Shown here: positions 46,367-58,365 of the stretch, piece after piece
Layout: every line of letters starts with the position of its first letter
Position numbering within the stretch: position 1 is the stretch's first letter
Notes under the pieces: model-generated
What the model was told of the DNA's origin: nothing
What the model saw: only the letters and a program-made list of their open reading frames with translations
Databases searched by the model: none
Program-made: the position numbers and the translations under genes
NCBI GenBank assembly: GCA_013423385.1
Contig: BLZA01000017.1
Coordinates: forward strand, 310,001 to 374,000
Length of the DNA: 64,000 nt
Reading direction: 5' to 3'
Origin: Naganishia liquefaciens
Lineage: Eukaryota; Basidiomycota; Tremellomycetes; Filobasidiales; Filobasidiaceae

Positions 46367-49300
46367 ATGGACAATCCCGCCACGGATCCCTCCGATCACG
46401 AACTTGTATCGGATGCCAATATGGAAGGCGGACAGATTACCGCAAGTTCTGGGAAGACCATCAAGCGTACGCGTTGGTATTCCTTTTCTTCCTTTCGCGC
46501 TGACATCCTCTTGCATACTCTGTAGCTCCTCTGAGAAGGTAGGCGATTTGCATCATTAGAAACCACTCAGTTAACCATTCTCAGAGGCGACGCTTGCCTA
46601 TATTGCCGCAAACGAAAACTCGTGAGTATCCGCGGCGAGGCAGCAAGCGATCGCTGATTCTGTCACTCCTGATCACCAGCGATGCGATGCCGCAAAGCCA
46701 TCTTGCAACCAGTGTATCCGGGCAAAGAAGACGGATCCGTGCGAATATGACCAGGGAAAACCGAAAAGCAGGGTCAAGATTCTAGAAGCCAAGATTGGTG
46801 AGTAATCCCTGAGTTTTAGCAATGATATTCCATCTCTGAAGTCGATACAGCTGTTTTGGAGAACCAGATTTCGAATCCTCAACCCTCTAGTCATATCCCC
46901 CGGGAATCGGATCGTTTTCAGCACCCATCGGAGGCTGCCTTCTCCAATCTCCTTCCGGATAGCTTCAGCAACATGACTTCTTACCCTAGTCAAGGCTCTA
47001 GCGCTTTCAACACCGCGTACGCCCATCCCCCGTTCAATCTCGGCCCAGCTATGCATCAAGGACCGCGGGAATATAGACAGGACGCTCCTTCTCAACCACC
47101 GAACCAAGTCCATCGGAAATCCGATGAGTCTACTTCCTTTCGGACAGGAATCTATCTGACGGCTCCGGCGGGTAATAATTCGGGCGGTGGCCAGGACTCC
47201 TCCTTCCAGGGATACTTTCCTGAGCAAGGTGTCGAGCCGACACTGACTCCTTCGTGGATGTCTTTCCAAGCTGCGTCCGCGACGCCAATGGTCGCAAGCA
47301 TGAACAATTCGGGCTCCGTCAAGTCTAGTGTATCATTCGCGCCGTCCGTTTTGGTCAATCCCGGCGTCAACACCGTTGGGCCGGAGTTTATCGACGAATA
47401 CCGCAAGACCATTACCTCCACGCATCCTCTCTACGTGCCGGGACTGACAAACTCCGACTATGAACAGGCGAAAAGTCTATTGGAATCGGGCGGCGGGCAA
47501 TTACAAGGTGCGATGACACCGCAGACGCAAAGCCTGATGGACAGTTTGTTCTCGGCAGTGCAATCTGCCACTCCGGCAGAAGGCATAAGTCAAGGAGCGT
47601 CATTGGTGGAAACGGATGCTGGTCGACGGGGTTCCGAGAGCCAAAACCAGGAAAGGACCGCTACCGCTAGCGTGACATCGTCATTTGACTTCTCGACACT
47701 TGATCCGAACATGCGGGATGTTACGTCAGGCATGAACGTCTTTGATTTCGGCACCCCTCCAGGAGGATCCGACGATTCTCAGCTCCGACGGCGATTCCAG
47801 CCGTCATTGCCAACCGATGTCACTTTGCCGGACAGTTTGAATGCTATGTATGTCCCTGCGGCTGGGCGGACACCTAATATTGGAGAACCATCCGCGGCGT
47901 CTGAGTTCAATCTTTCCACGGGGTGGTACGATCCGCTGGATCTGCCTCAAGCGGCGAGAGATGAACTGCTTCGAGTCTTTTTCGAAACGGCCGCCATTTA
48001 CATGCTTGGAATGAACTTGGCGCGTTTCAAGGCTCGGCTCACTTTGCCAGCGAATAAACGGCCCCATCCCTGTTGGCTATACGGCATGTATCTCTTTGCA
48101 TCGCGCTACTCGGCCGACCCCGCTCTCAGAAGTCTCGAGGGTCACTTTTACGAGATCGCCAACACGCAATTCGAAATTGCAGTGCAGAATGCGGATCGAC
48201 TGCTTGACGCGATACGTGGAGCTCATCTCGTGTCTGTGTACTGTTATTCGAGAGGAAAATATCTTCAGGTACGTCTGTGTCGGGCGAGATGAGTGAATGA
48301 TTATCTGAATTCTTCGTCCAGGCCTGGGTTTGCACTGGCAAGGTTGTCAGGTAAATGACATGCAGCTATCCTCCACAATTTTGGCTGAATCCGCTTTGTA
48401 GGCTTGCCATGGCAGCTGGTCTGCATTCGATTGACAGCAACAATTTTGTCCCTCCGGGAATTGACGGACCGTTCGTGGACTTCGATAGACCCACGCAAAG
48501 CTCTCGTTCAATGACCAAAGACTGGGCGATACCCGCCGCTCAAGACCCCGTCGATCTCGCTGAGAGAATCTCCACCTTGTGCGTAGCTTGAGTTGCCTTT
48601 GAAGCCTTCTACTCACGCTTGATCAACAGCTGGATGGTCTGGTATCTGGACCGAGCGGGTTCCATTGCGATGCGATGGCCGGCGGGGATGGAGACTCAAG
48701 ACTGTATAACGCCATTTCCTGCAAGGACCCCAGAGACGGCGGCCGTGAGTACTGTCACACAACATCGACTTGGCGCTAATACATTTCGAATAGAATGGAC
48801 AGGAACCTCTACATGACGAGAGACTGAGCGATTTGTTGAAAGGAGTAAATCGAGGCGTAAGGGAAGGAGTACCAATGTGGCAAGTCGACTTGCCTTTCCG
48901 ATCCATGTTCCGCGTTAACACGATTTCTGTAGGGGGATGTTGTGCCGGGCTGTATGTGACGCGATTTGCGCGAGTTCACTCACGAAGCTGATTCCACTCG
49001 CAGATGGGTCTACTGCACGAAGTTGCTCAATCCGTCCGTACACCCAGGACGCGACCGGACGGCTCCTTCAACACTCCAGGAGGAACAGCGATGCCGCCAG
49101 CAGCGGAACCCCGTCTAAGATATCAGAATCCTGCCGCTTTTCAACGATTAGATCGAGCTATTTCCTCCTTTGTGGATAGCTTTCCCCTCGAGTTGCGGGA
49201 TCCTATCAAGAGAATTAACGGCAAAAAGGATGTAAATGTTCACATCGTGTCGTTGGTGCGTAACAACAGTGCGACACGCACGAGCCGTAGCTGATTAGCT

Positions 49301-49802
49301 GATTGCGTCTACGTCATCCAGCATTCCTTCGTTGCGTGTTCCCAAATGTGGCTACACGATTCTGAGGATTGGCGCTATGATAATTCAGAGGCGCTCGAAG
49401 CAGCTCGGAGGGTCCTAACGCTGGGGCGGATCATTCCAGAGGCGAAACTCAGCAAGCTCGATCTTTACCTACCAATGTTCTGGGCCTGGGCTGGCAAGGT
49501 ACTAATCCGCGAGCTGAAGCGGCTGGACAGCGTTGGCGATAATCTTGGTAAAGCTGGCCGCTGTTCGTGGAATGATTTACTGATATCGTTTGCAGCGACG
49601 GTGGCGCTTGAGGCCGAGTTGGACATGATGGTAGAAAGATTGAAAGCGCTCGGAAAGAGCTTTGGCCTAGCGTGCGTAGATCGCAGGATGCACGCTGCGA
49701 AGCGTGACTGACTTTGCGATCTTGTACAGAGATTTGCAAGCGGAGCGTGTTCAGAATTGGCGAGAAGCAACAGATGCGGAGGAGGAGAATTCAAATTCGT
49801 AG
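46367..49802 (+). CDS. Zn2Cys6 fungal transcription factor
   Basis: A multi-exon gene of roughly 900 residues. The binuclear zinc cluster reads CLYCRKRKLRCDAAKPSC followed by NQCIRAKKTDPC, spacing C-x2-C-x6-C-x6-C-x2-C-x8-C, and a short linker and coiled part (SRVKILEAKI). A long Ser/Pro/Gln region follows, and then the fungal-specific regulatory domain: YDPLDLPQAARDELLRVFFE, RPHPCWLYGMYLFASRYS, YCYSRGKYLQAWVCTGKVVR and LAMAAGLHSID. The end reads DLQAERVQNWREATDAEEEN. A 13-nt exon (46526-46538) seems needed to connect the N-terminus to the cluster in phase. The regulated genes cannot be told from sequence. Exon edges after about 48900 are approximate. Confidence 0.85.
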
Positions 49803-51362
49803 TTCTTGTCAGAGCGATCGCTTCCCGCACACCACTGGTTATACAGATCAGGGCCTGAAACAAGCGCCATACTGAAGCATGTAGTTGCAGCCTTTTCCAA
49901 GCGAATATGACTTCATTACGGAGTCGCTGTAACTACTCGTAACCTTGAAATGTTGGAATCGGCGTGAATGGTGTCATATCAGTCAGGGGTCACTTCAGGA
50001 CATCAGCAGGAAAAAGGCATTTTCATCCGATATGCTCGAAGAGAGATATGATCCTCTCACCTTCGTGCTGTTAGAGACATGCTTACCGATGAGCATCTGA
50101 AAAGGATAACGACGCCGAAGGTCAACATCTGCGGATAGGAGCTAGAAGAGGAGTAATACACGACCGGGGAGCTTATGTGGGTATTGGATAAGAACAGGAT
50201 TTATCAATTGGTCACTTGGTGCAGTGGTAGCATAGCAGACTTCGACGTCTGGTTCAAACCAACACAGGACAAGGCTGGTGTCCGGATCAGAACACAGAGG
50301 GGTTTAGCGACTATCGTCGGGACGACAACCTCATATAGGTATCGTTCGTGAAGGCCAAACTTGTTCTTTTTCTAGCTCGCTTCTCGTCTCCCGAATTCGA
50401 CAATCGATAACAAATTCCACTCACCATTTCAGCTCTTTAAGTGACTTGCGTCGCAATGGCCGCTCCGTATTGCTTGCGAGCCCTGTCATGTTTCCGAATG
50501 AGATTGTGAGCTGGGGAAGTTGGTCAACCCGAGGCTGACACTCGCATCCTTTCCTGGGATCATATATAGCCAGCTCCAAAGATGTTATCAGAACGACGAT
50601 TACCGACCTTATGAGCATCCGACTCATGCCCTCCTACCCTCTCTCTATGTAAGCTTGTCCACGCTCTGTATTAACCACATCACGCACATCTGTCGAGTCT
50701 GTGCCGACCTATCTCGCTCGTGAATTGTTCTGCTCAAAGTCTGGTTGTATGAAGTTTCCAGCTATCACAGGTGTACTCCCATCTTCTGAAGCGTAGAAAT
50801 GGGCCAGGAGATCCGCCGGAACAAGAGGAACACAGATACACAAGGCCATAGGAGCGTTTACGACCCGATTCTTTGACAGGCCCCTTACCAGCAGGCGGAA
50901 TTGTTTAGCAGCAAATCTCTTTAGTGTCATACCATCTGATGCATCGGCCGAAGCACAGCAAGCACGGCGCATGGGTTGCCATTGTTTGAAGAGCGTGGTT
51001 GAATTCTCCTGCATAATTGTGACGCTCGATTCTGAGATTTCCGCCGTTCAGACATTCACAAAGACCGAGAAGCTTGCATGGGAATGGTTTCACACGATGC
51101 TTATGCGAGTACTACAAAAAGCTATACGTTATCGAGTGCTCGGATACGTAGCTTGCAACCATGCGAAAATTCTTTCCGTTCGACCAGATCAAAGTCTGTA
51201 AAGGTTTCTGCGCGGCGCAGGGACTTGTCACCAGAACTAGTAGGAGTAGAGGGAACAGTATGGCCGCTCATGAAGTGCATTTTGATATATCTCACATGTC
51301 ATTAAAGTTGTACAAGACTGCTTAGTTTTCCGCAGTACCGAACTCACGCAAAGGTCTAGACA
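49803..51362. other. Convergent intergenic 1.56 kb
   Basis: Contains the tRNA-like element at 50210-50262. A 101-codon minus-strand ATG frame at 50709-51014 (start MQENSTTLFKQWQPMRRACC) has no domain or splice support. Otherwise nothing is seen. Confidence 0.4.
50210..50262 (+). pseudogene. Truncated tRNA-like sequence with A and B boxes
   Basis: TGGTGCAGTGG at 50217-50227 matches the internal A box (D arm), and GGTTCAAACC at 50251-50260 matches the B box (T arm). Between them CAGAC and GTCTG pair around a six-base loop, TTCGAC. The A-to-B spacing is about ten bases too short for a complete tRNA, with no room for a variable loop and a full T stem. No downstream sequence pairs with the start GGTCACT to close an acceptor stem. 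It looks like a decayed tRNA copy or the head of a tRNA-derived short element. Confidence 0.45.
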
Positions 51363-53543
51363 TCAACGTTCATGCATTTCAATGGGCTCATAGGCTGCAT
51401 TGGCTGTGTTTGAGCGGCTCGAGCGAAAAATCAAGCGCAGATCATTCCGAAACTCTTGGATAGCATCTGCAAGGATTATCATCGTATTAGCCACCATGAT
51501 GTTGAAACATTACAGAAAGCTCACTCTTGATTCGTGGGACCAGCTCCAAGTTACTTTCTGAATAGCCGCTTGTCCGCACGGTCAGGTAATAGGCTGGAAT
51601 TCCAGCTGTAACGAATGCTGCTCATTTGATAGTCAGCACAGCGACTCAGGTGTTGTGGATGGACACACCGGCAGCTGCCATGGCTTCGAGGGGAGCTGCG
51701 ACGATGGGCATCAACAGCAGAAATACGGCGATGATGCAAAAGATAATTGGCGTGACTATAAACGTCTTGTATGGTCTAAATTGTCGTTTAGCGACGTCGT
51801 TACGGCACAACCCAAAGCCTACCTTTCTAAGGTAGGTTCCGTATACCGCAAGACAAGCAATCCAGTCACCTGGAAGGCGGTCAGCAGGGCTTTCGGTTTT
51901 TGTGCTTGAGGCTCACCGTCAACAGATAAAATGTACAACTGGCTACACTCAAAAAGTTGACCAGTCCGCGGAAGCCGCCGCCGAACACCACAAACATCAC
52001 CGTTAGCGCTGCCTGCAGCGCCAAAGCGTTATCTGGAGTATTTCTTGCCGATAAATGCGTAAATGCTCTGGGCAGGAAGGACTCTTTGGCGGACGACTGG
52101 ATCAAACGTGCAGCTGCCAGTAACAACATTCAATACACCTCACATTGACAGGGATTCAAGTCGAACATACTTGTGTAGAAACTGCCATTCAGCGCTCCTA
52201 TACAGCTGACCGCCACCACGATGGAAAAGATCGCACCTCCTATTCTACCGAAGACCTTGATTCCAAAATCTAGCGCCACCGTGTTGGATTGTGCCACGAT
52301 GGAAAGAGGAAGCACGAGGAAGTAGGCGATATTGCCCGCCAAAAACAGAGCGAGGACGGTCGCCATGGAGATATGTATGACTCGTGGCAAGTCTTTCGTG
52401 GGGTTCTTCAATTGCCCTGCCACATACTGCCCAGTCGTCCAAGCAATCAGGCTCAAAGGGTCTTCATAAGCGAGAGCGGACTCACATTGGCCTGGTCATA
52501 TCCGTCGAACGCCCAAAGTCCCGAATACAACGCGATAGCATAACTGGATAGCTCAGCTGAAGCGCCATCGAAAACGCCTTGAGGATTGCTGAATGTTGGC
52601 CCCAGTCCTTTAGTGCACAAACTGACGATTCCGAGGATAATGATGAACAACAAAGAGGCGGCCTTTCGACCTAGGCATCAGTTCTATCCGCTCAACGGCC
52701 CATAGAGCGAGCTCACCTTCAGACCGGTCAAGATGACCTGCGCCCTTGATCCGGATTTGGTGCTGATCAGATTTGTAAAGGTCACCAAAGCGATACCGGC
52801 GGCGGCAGTAATCTATGCTGCTCATCGTCAATTGGGAAAATATTCACTCTCGAATTATCCGACCTTGATGGTCCAGTCAGGCACTAGAGGGTGCTCTTCC
52901 TGACTAATCAGCGTTGCTATAAGACGATTGAGGTATTCGCTATGTAGATGTCAATACCCGTGTATGTCTTTGCTGATAAAATGGTTCTCACCCGAAAATC
53001 AAGGAAATGATGGCACAAGATGAAGGCTTGAGAACAGATACTGCAGTCCAGCTGAAAAGATATGACACAAACGGTCCATACTTTCGGTGGACCATAAGTG
53101 TCGCGGTGCGAGATGTTCTAACACACGTTCTAACTCACGGCAAAGAAGAGATATGCCTGAGCTCCCCCATTCTGTGGTATCATACTCCCGAGCTCTGCAA
53201 AGCTGCTTGCTCCTGTCCATGTCAATAACCCGCTCACCAACCAGACGATAAGACTGCTCCCAACGCTCTTTGTCGAATGCACAATCACGCCCGGTGACGA
53301 GAATATCCCGGAGCCGATCTGCATTCCTATAACCAGCGCGATCGCTTCGAGGATGCCGAGCTGATGGTGTCGCTGTTCAGGATCATCGTCGTGGGATATT
53401 GAACGCGAAAGATATGATGGCAACGTTGGCGGGATGAAGGTAAAGGATGCTATGGATGCTTCGGATGCCTGACGGGCACGGGATCCCGGTTTGACCTCAC
53501 GACCATCCTCATCCGGCTGTGAGATTCCGGTGGGATCCGCCAT
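51363..53543 (-). CDS. Amino-acid permease, LAT/APC family
   Basis: A multi-exon gene from ATG 53543 (MADPTGISQPDEDGRE) to TGA 51363-51365. It encodes a plasma-membrane transporter with about twelve hydrophobic spans. The first span has the LAT-type signature LEAIALVIGMQIGSGIFSSP, followed by SSFAELGSMIPQNGGAQAYL, SYLFSWTAVSVLKPSSCAII, SGLWAFDGYDQANW and a late span ending in VTGLLVLRYTEPTLERPYKT. The hydrophilic N-terminus is Ser-rich and the tail, REEF-like, ends EPIEMHER. It resembles fungal methionine or large-neutral-amino-acid permeases (MUP type); the substrate is not decidable here. Short introns of about 50 nt separate the exons with standard junctions. Confidence 0.88.
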
Positions 53544-53981
53544 TTGCAATGCTGAGGCATGAAGGCCAACGAAGTCAATACAATGGAGGTTTCAACATCA
53601 TGCAATGTCCGCATGTAAACGTGAATGAACGGCACCCAGGACGGAACAGGTGATCGGACAGATGAGACAATCTTGAAACGCGAAACGCGGTTGACCAAGA
53701 TTCTACGTCGACGTCATCTCAGTGTTGCATCGTCCGTCTCAGTGATTTCCCGACTCTTTCGGCTCGCGGGACGAAGTGCGTCACAGAACTCTTGCCAGAG
53801 CCATCTCGAGAGACTTGATGGTGAAGGTATTTTGCAATTCATCAAAGAGAAACGAGCATCAGGTACTGTCCCCGGTGAGATCTCATCGCTCATTCTCTGC
53901 TTTTGTCTTTGGTCCTTTGGATACAACGTGAAAATCTACACTTCCGACTACCAATCAATGCCTACAGGCTCATCCAATGCA
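53544..53981. other. Intergenic, CWC21 3' end to permease promoter
   Basis: 438 bp between two minus-strand genes. A plus-strand open frame (53625-54038) overlaps the CWC21 3' end and has no recognisable product. Nothing else is visible. Confidence 0.4.
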
Positions 53982-55603
53982 CTAAGGGGACCTGCTCCTG
54001 GAGCGCGATCGACTCATGCTGGAAAGCGATGTGTCTGACCTGGACAGAGACCTCCCCCTCCTCATCTTGCCATCGTCATTGTCGTTCCGCCTATCCCGGG
54101 GAGAAGGCGACCTCGAGGCAGGACGAAGGTTCCTACGTGGAGGAGACGAACGAGATGGCGAGCCCATTTGCCGACCAGTTGGACGTCGAACGGGACTGCG
54201 CGATCGGGTCGATGAGCGCGAGTCACGGCGACGTCGCGGCGGTGATCGAGAGACCGATGATGATGCGGCACGACGACGTCGGGGTGGGCTGTCCGGCGAA
54301 CGTGAAGGCGAATCGCGCCGAGATCGTTTGACAGGGCGGGGAGATCGTGAGCGGCTGTGCGAATCGGCACGACCGCCACGACGTGGTGGAGTCCGAGAGA
54401 TTGATCGACCTCGAGGTGACGGCGAACGGGAGGGAAGACGTCTTCGAGGCGGAGATGGCGATCGACTTTCGTCGCGCCGTCGTCGAGGGGGAGAAGGCGA
54501 GCGTGCAGGTCGTCGGCGATCATAATGGTCGTCATTGCGATAACGACGAGGTGGCGATCGAGCATCGCGAGGCGGCGATCCGTACGGCAGTGGAGGGGAG
54601 CGAGGTCTGGAACGTTCCGCCTGAGCCTTTTCGGCATCGAGACGCGCTTGGTATTCTCGACGACGACGAAGACGCTCCTGCTCCTTGAACTCTGCCTCCC
54701 GCCTTTCACGTTCCTGTTCTCGCTGAAGAATTTCCTCGGCACGCTTGCGTTCGGCTTCCTCTCTGCGTTGAGCCCTCTCAATACGCTCCAGTTCAGCATC
54801 CTTGCGAGAGAATGCTCCACCTTCGACGTAACCCGCACCGATACCAAGCGCTCGACCCATCTTATTCATCTCTGCCTGTTTGGCAGCTGCAAGAGCATGC
54901 GAGTCGGATGACTTGAGGTTGCGAATGTCGACATGCGAACTAGCCTGCGATTGAGCCAAGAGTCGAGAGCGCAGTGTCGCGACTTCCGTTTCGATGGTAT
55001 CCTCATCCACACTAAGGCAGAAGGTCGATTAGCTCCTGCATGACACGCAATGCCAAACGGACAGAAAAAGAAATGTTGCTGCGACTTTACACCCCCCTCC
55101 CCACAGTTATGCCATATTGACAAGAGGAAGCGGGCTCTACGCCACTACGGAAAAGAATTCCTTGGTTCGATCTTCGCAAAGCCGGATCGCCACGTTTTCT
55201 TGTAGGAAAGGCAAGTAACGGGCACTGTCTATAAGGGCTGCGGATGGTGCGCGTACGCGGGGAAAGGAAGGAAACGAGTCTAGATGCTTACCCTTTCTCT
55301 TCCAGCTGGTCTCTCAGCTCGAGACAACGAACTTCCACTTTGCGCTTCTTTTCGTGATCGAGGATGCCCTGGTCGGGTTGTCGATGAACCGGAGGGCCAT
55401 TGTCACTGCTGAAGCCCCCGGATGACCCAAAGTCTCCTGGTCTGCCGCCTGGCGGCCCATCACGCGGTCTTAGATGGGAAAGATTGCGAACAATGTAACC
55501 ATTGGTTCCACTGATGGCAGCAGGTAAGCTTGGCTGCGGATCGGGAGCAGAGACACACGTACGTTCCACGAGCAGTCTGTAGACCGACACCGTTGTAACT
55601 CAT
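53982..55603 (-). CDS. CWC21: Pre-mRNA splicing factor CWC21 (SRRM2-type N-terminus)
   Basis: Three exons (55563-55603, 55292-55510, 53982-55011) give 429 residues. Cwc21 sits near the catalytic spliceosome and binds Prp8/Snu114; human SRRM2 shares its start. The signature is present: [24 protein letters not shown], and the cwf21 helix [20 protein letters not shown] continuing [14 protein letters not shown]. Then come a charged coiled region ([20 protein letters not shown]) and about 230 residues of SR/RS and SPPRRRR repeats. Yeast Cwc21 is short, so the RS tail makes this more like the metazoan protein. The second intron is long (280 nt). Confidence 0.93.
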
Positions 55604-55867
55604 GATGCGATGAGCAGAGGGACGAGGAAACGTGGATTATATACGAGATCCGGGTTTGGTCGCTGGGTTATATGGCACCGCGCTTAGCTGCTTTTTCCTC
55701 GACGACGCGCTAATCTGCCATACGCGCTTTCTTTGCCACGTCATGGCTGCAATGCGAGAATTGCCATGCAGGCTCCCATGAATGTGCTTTCAAGCTAATC
55801 GCTATACAACGAGACGACTGACACTGGGAGTCCAGGTCGCAGATACAACATATGAGAACGTGCCCGC

Positions 55868-57315
55868 TCATGCTTGACCGCGCAGCTGCGAAAGAATATC
55901 TTCAAAGCACTTTTCCGCGCCGAGCATCCTCCTTCGATCGAATTGCCATGAGCCCGTTGTCGCTCCGCCCGCAAACGTTTCCCGCGCAAGCAAGTTGGGT
56001 CCATAGGTTGGTGTGACGGTGGGAGCGTCTTTCGTTTGAGCTGGTCCCGCTTTCGGAGACTTGACAGGCGTCACTTCATCTTTTGCAGGCTTTGCGGGAG
56101 CCGTGGGAGGTAGTTCGAGGAAATCGAATCCGCCGAATGGAGCTGGTTCGGGGACGGTTGATTGGTCTTTGGGTGCATCGCTCGTTAAAGGCGGTGGCAC
56201 CGTCGCTATCGACTCTTCTTTGCCCGATTTCCCCCCGTGCGCGACTATTTCCTGACCCGCCACTCGTCCAGCAAGCTCTCCATATGCACGTCGCATGACC
56301 AGTCCCTCAAGCAAAACATTCTCCCTCCGCACAGAATCAAGCAGCGCCGCGAATTCATGCAGCGCCGCCAAGGGATGCGCATCCCAGTCCTCGTCTTGCG
56401 CGTCCTCGGCTGCAAAGGCGCCAAGCCGCTGTCTGGTCTCTTCCGCCGCCGCCTGCGCGCGTCTTCGTGCCTTTTTCCGGGAATCACCGCCGAAGCCGGT
56501 TCCGGCGCCCTGAGGCTCATTCCCTCGGGGCGGTTCACCGCGGTACACCCGCAGACAGTCGTCGAATGACATGGTTCGACCGGGAACATTGCGCTTGTCT
56601 CCCACGGTGTGAATCTTACAGTCGAGTTTTCGAACGCACGGGTTACCCAGGTCGTTCTGGACGCCGCAGTGCTTGTCGGGCTCATACTCTTTGATCGCTG
56701 AGGAGGGGAAGAGGGTCGGGCGGTAGTCAACACGATGTCTGTTATTGCATTCCATTCTGAACCCACGTTTCGGTCCAACCTTTTTCACCTTTGGCATCAA
56801 GGGGTTTGGCAGCAAAGATTCCGGCGCAGCAGTGTTGGTGCCACTCGCGAACCCAGCCTTGATCCGATCACGCTCCGCAAGCTCCTCCCTACGCAACACA
56901 CGTCGCTCCTCGGCCAGCCGCTTGCTCATCTGCTTCTTGGTTTCTTTCCGTCCATTCTCAAGCCACATTCGGCCATCGTCGGAATCAATGTTGCCGGGCG
57001 TCTTGGATTTGTCCTTTGTGGTTGATCCTAGGTCGGTCTGACTGGCAGCCGGCGTGACTTGCAAGGGAAAGGAGGTATCTACGCTACCGACGGATCTCGA
57101 CGGCGAGTATCGCGCGCGTTTCTTGGAAGGAGTTTCAGATGGCGTCGGCGAGACTAGACAAACGTCAGAGCAAGTCGAGACTGGAAAGCGTTTCTGTCTC
57201 ACCTTCACTCTCTCCACGCTTGAGACCATTCTTGCCCTTTTTGTATCCTGATCCAGGACCGTTGGCGATTGCGGCTCCGGGCTTGCGCGCGCCAGAATTG
57301 GGATCCCCTCGAACG
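55868..57315 (-). CDS. SGF73: SAGA deubiquitinase-module subunit Sgf73/ataxin-7 (5' end not located)
   Basis: Two exons are clear: 57203-57315 and 55868-57153, joined by a 49-nt intron in phase 1. Sgf73 anchors the H2B deubiquitinase module to SAGA. The SCA7 domain is visible: DKHCGVQNDLGNPCVRKLDC, then KIHTVGDKRNVPGRTMSFDD, with the Cys/Cys/Cys/His ligands. A second motif, FRMECNNRHRVDYRPTLFPS, precedes it. The C-terminal half is Ala/Pro/Lys-rich and ends FEDILSQLRGQA. The exon at 57203-57315 opens with an acceptor (CCTGCAG), so at least one further upstream exon with the start codon exists, but I could not place it. An ATG at 57229 is in the wrong frame for the spliced form. Confidence 0.8.
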
Positions 57316-58365
57316 CTGCAGGAGGCTTAAAATAGGTCAGCTAAAATCGAGGCAAAGCCGCTATAGTGCTGTAAAGCCCTATCCATCCTCGACTGCGAGA
57401 TGCCCTTTGGCAGAGGTTCAGGTCGATTCCGACGTTTATCGCAAATGCTGTTTCCAGCGGCGACCTTCCGGTCACCATTAGAGCGAGACCAGGCGACTTG
57501 CCGTCGCGTCAGCAGGACTCAAGCACAAAGGCCGACTGCTCCGCGACGCGATTCCGTAGATCGAGAAAGGCTGACATCCTTGATGGCGCTACTCCGGCCT
57601 CTCAGAACCAGGCACGCCGTGTCCTGTTCCGGTTGACGGACCCACAAGCCTGACTATTGTCGGTCCGCATACGAAAGCCTTGTGGTCCGCATCTCCTTCC
57701 CTGTCCAGGAGACTGATCGTCGGACATCCTCCATCCTGGCATGGCCGTCCCGACGGCACGGATAAGCCCGCTCCGCTCACAGCAGCTCGGTGATCACTTC
57801 ACTCAGAGTGTTGATCCTTGCTTTCGCTCAGAACCTTTTACTCGCAGTACTCGTCTTGATCCTCACAATCATCACTCCACTTCCGCGGTCCACCGAACTC
57901 ACCCACATGTCCCGCCAATCCTCCCGCCGCAACCACCCTCCCACATCCAGCTGGACACCGAAACACTGCTCCCTCCCTCCCCTGATCATCCATCGGCCGC
58001 GCGCCAAACACTCTCATCCCGGCCTCGTCGAACCGGGTACTGGGCGCGGCTGGCAGTGCATCTTCTCGTGGCGCGGGCGGTGACGGGAGCGCGAACGTGA
58101 ATGGCTGATCGGGCGATGTCGGAGGAGATGATGCGAGACGGAAGAGCGACATGGCTGTGGGCGGGGCTCTTGCGCTGTTGCGTCACGGCTGACGATGCAA
58201 CCGCTTCATCCACCAAGAAAGGACTCTTCCCGAGCGTTTTAGTTATCACCGTGTTTCATCCGCGCGCCGATCACCCCGCACCCGCTGCAGCCCCTATCAA
58301 GTCTGCATCCGCTCATTCAGCATCTCGCATGCTCCCTTGAAATTAATGGCCGTCTACCCGACGCA
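57316..58365. other. Intergenic 1.05 kb, probably with the first SGF73 exon
   Basis: Divergent spacer between SGF73 and ATS1. It should hold the missing SGF73 start exon (a candidate ATG lies at 57478 on the minus strand, but no donor fits) and both promoters. It also contains the small minus-strand open frame at 57838-58152. Confidence 0.4.
57838..58152 (-). CDS. Possible small Cys/His protein
   Basis: An ATG-started frame of 104 codons beginning MSLFRLASSPPTSPDQPFTF. The middle reads FRCPAGCGRVVAAGGLAGHV, a Cys-x3-Cys with a following His, faintly like the small zinc finger of SAGA subunit Sgf11, but the spacing differs and the last Cys is missing. A donor-like GTGGGTGAG follows the His codon, so the frame may continue into another exon that I could not identify. 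It is acidic at the end (DDCEDQDEYCE). It may be real, or chance in GC-rich promoter DNA. Confidence 0.3.
   Translation of the reverse strand: MSLFRLASSPPTSPDQPFTFALPSPPAPREDALPAAPSTRFDEAGMRVFGARPMDDQGREGAVFRCPAGCGRVVAAGGLAGHVGEFGGPRKWSDDCEDQDEYCE

Noticed and set aside
50210-50262. A functional tRNA gene
   Set aside because: A and B boxes are present, but spacing is too short and no acceptor stem or canonical seven-base anticodon loop can be drawn.
54016-54525. Long plus-strand open frame opposite CWC21
   Set aside because: It is the antisense reading of the SR/RS repeat codons; repetitive Arg/Ser codons keep the opposite strand open. No ATG context, introns or family match.
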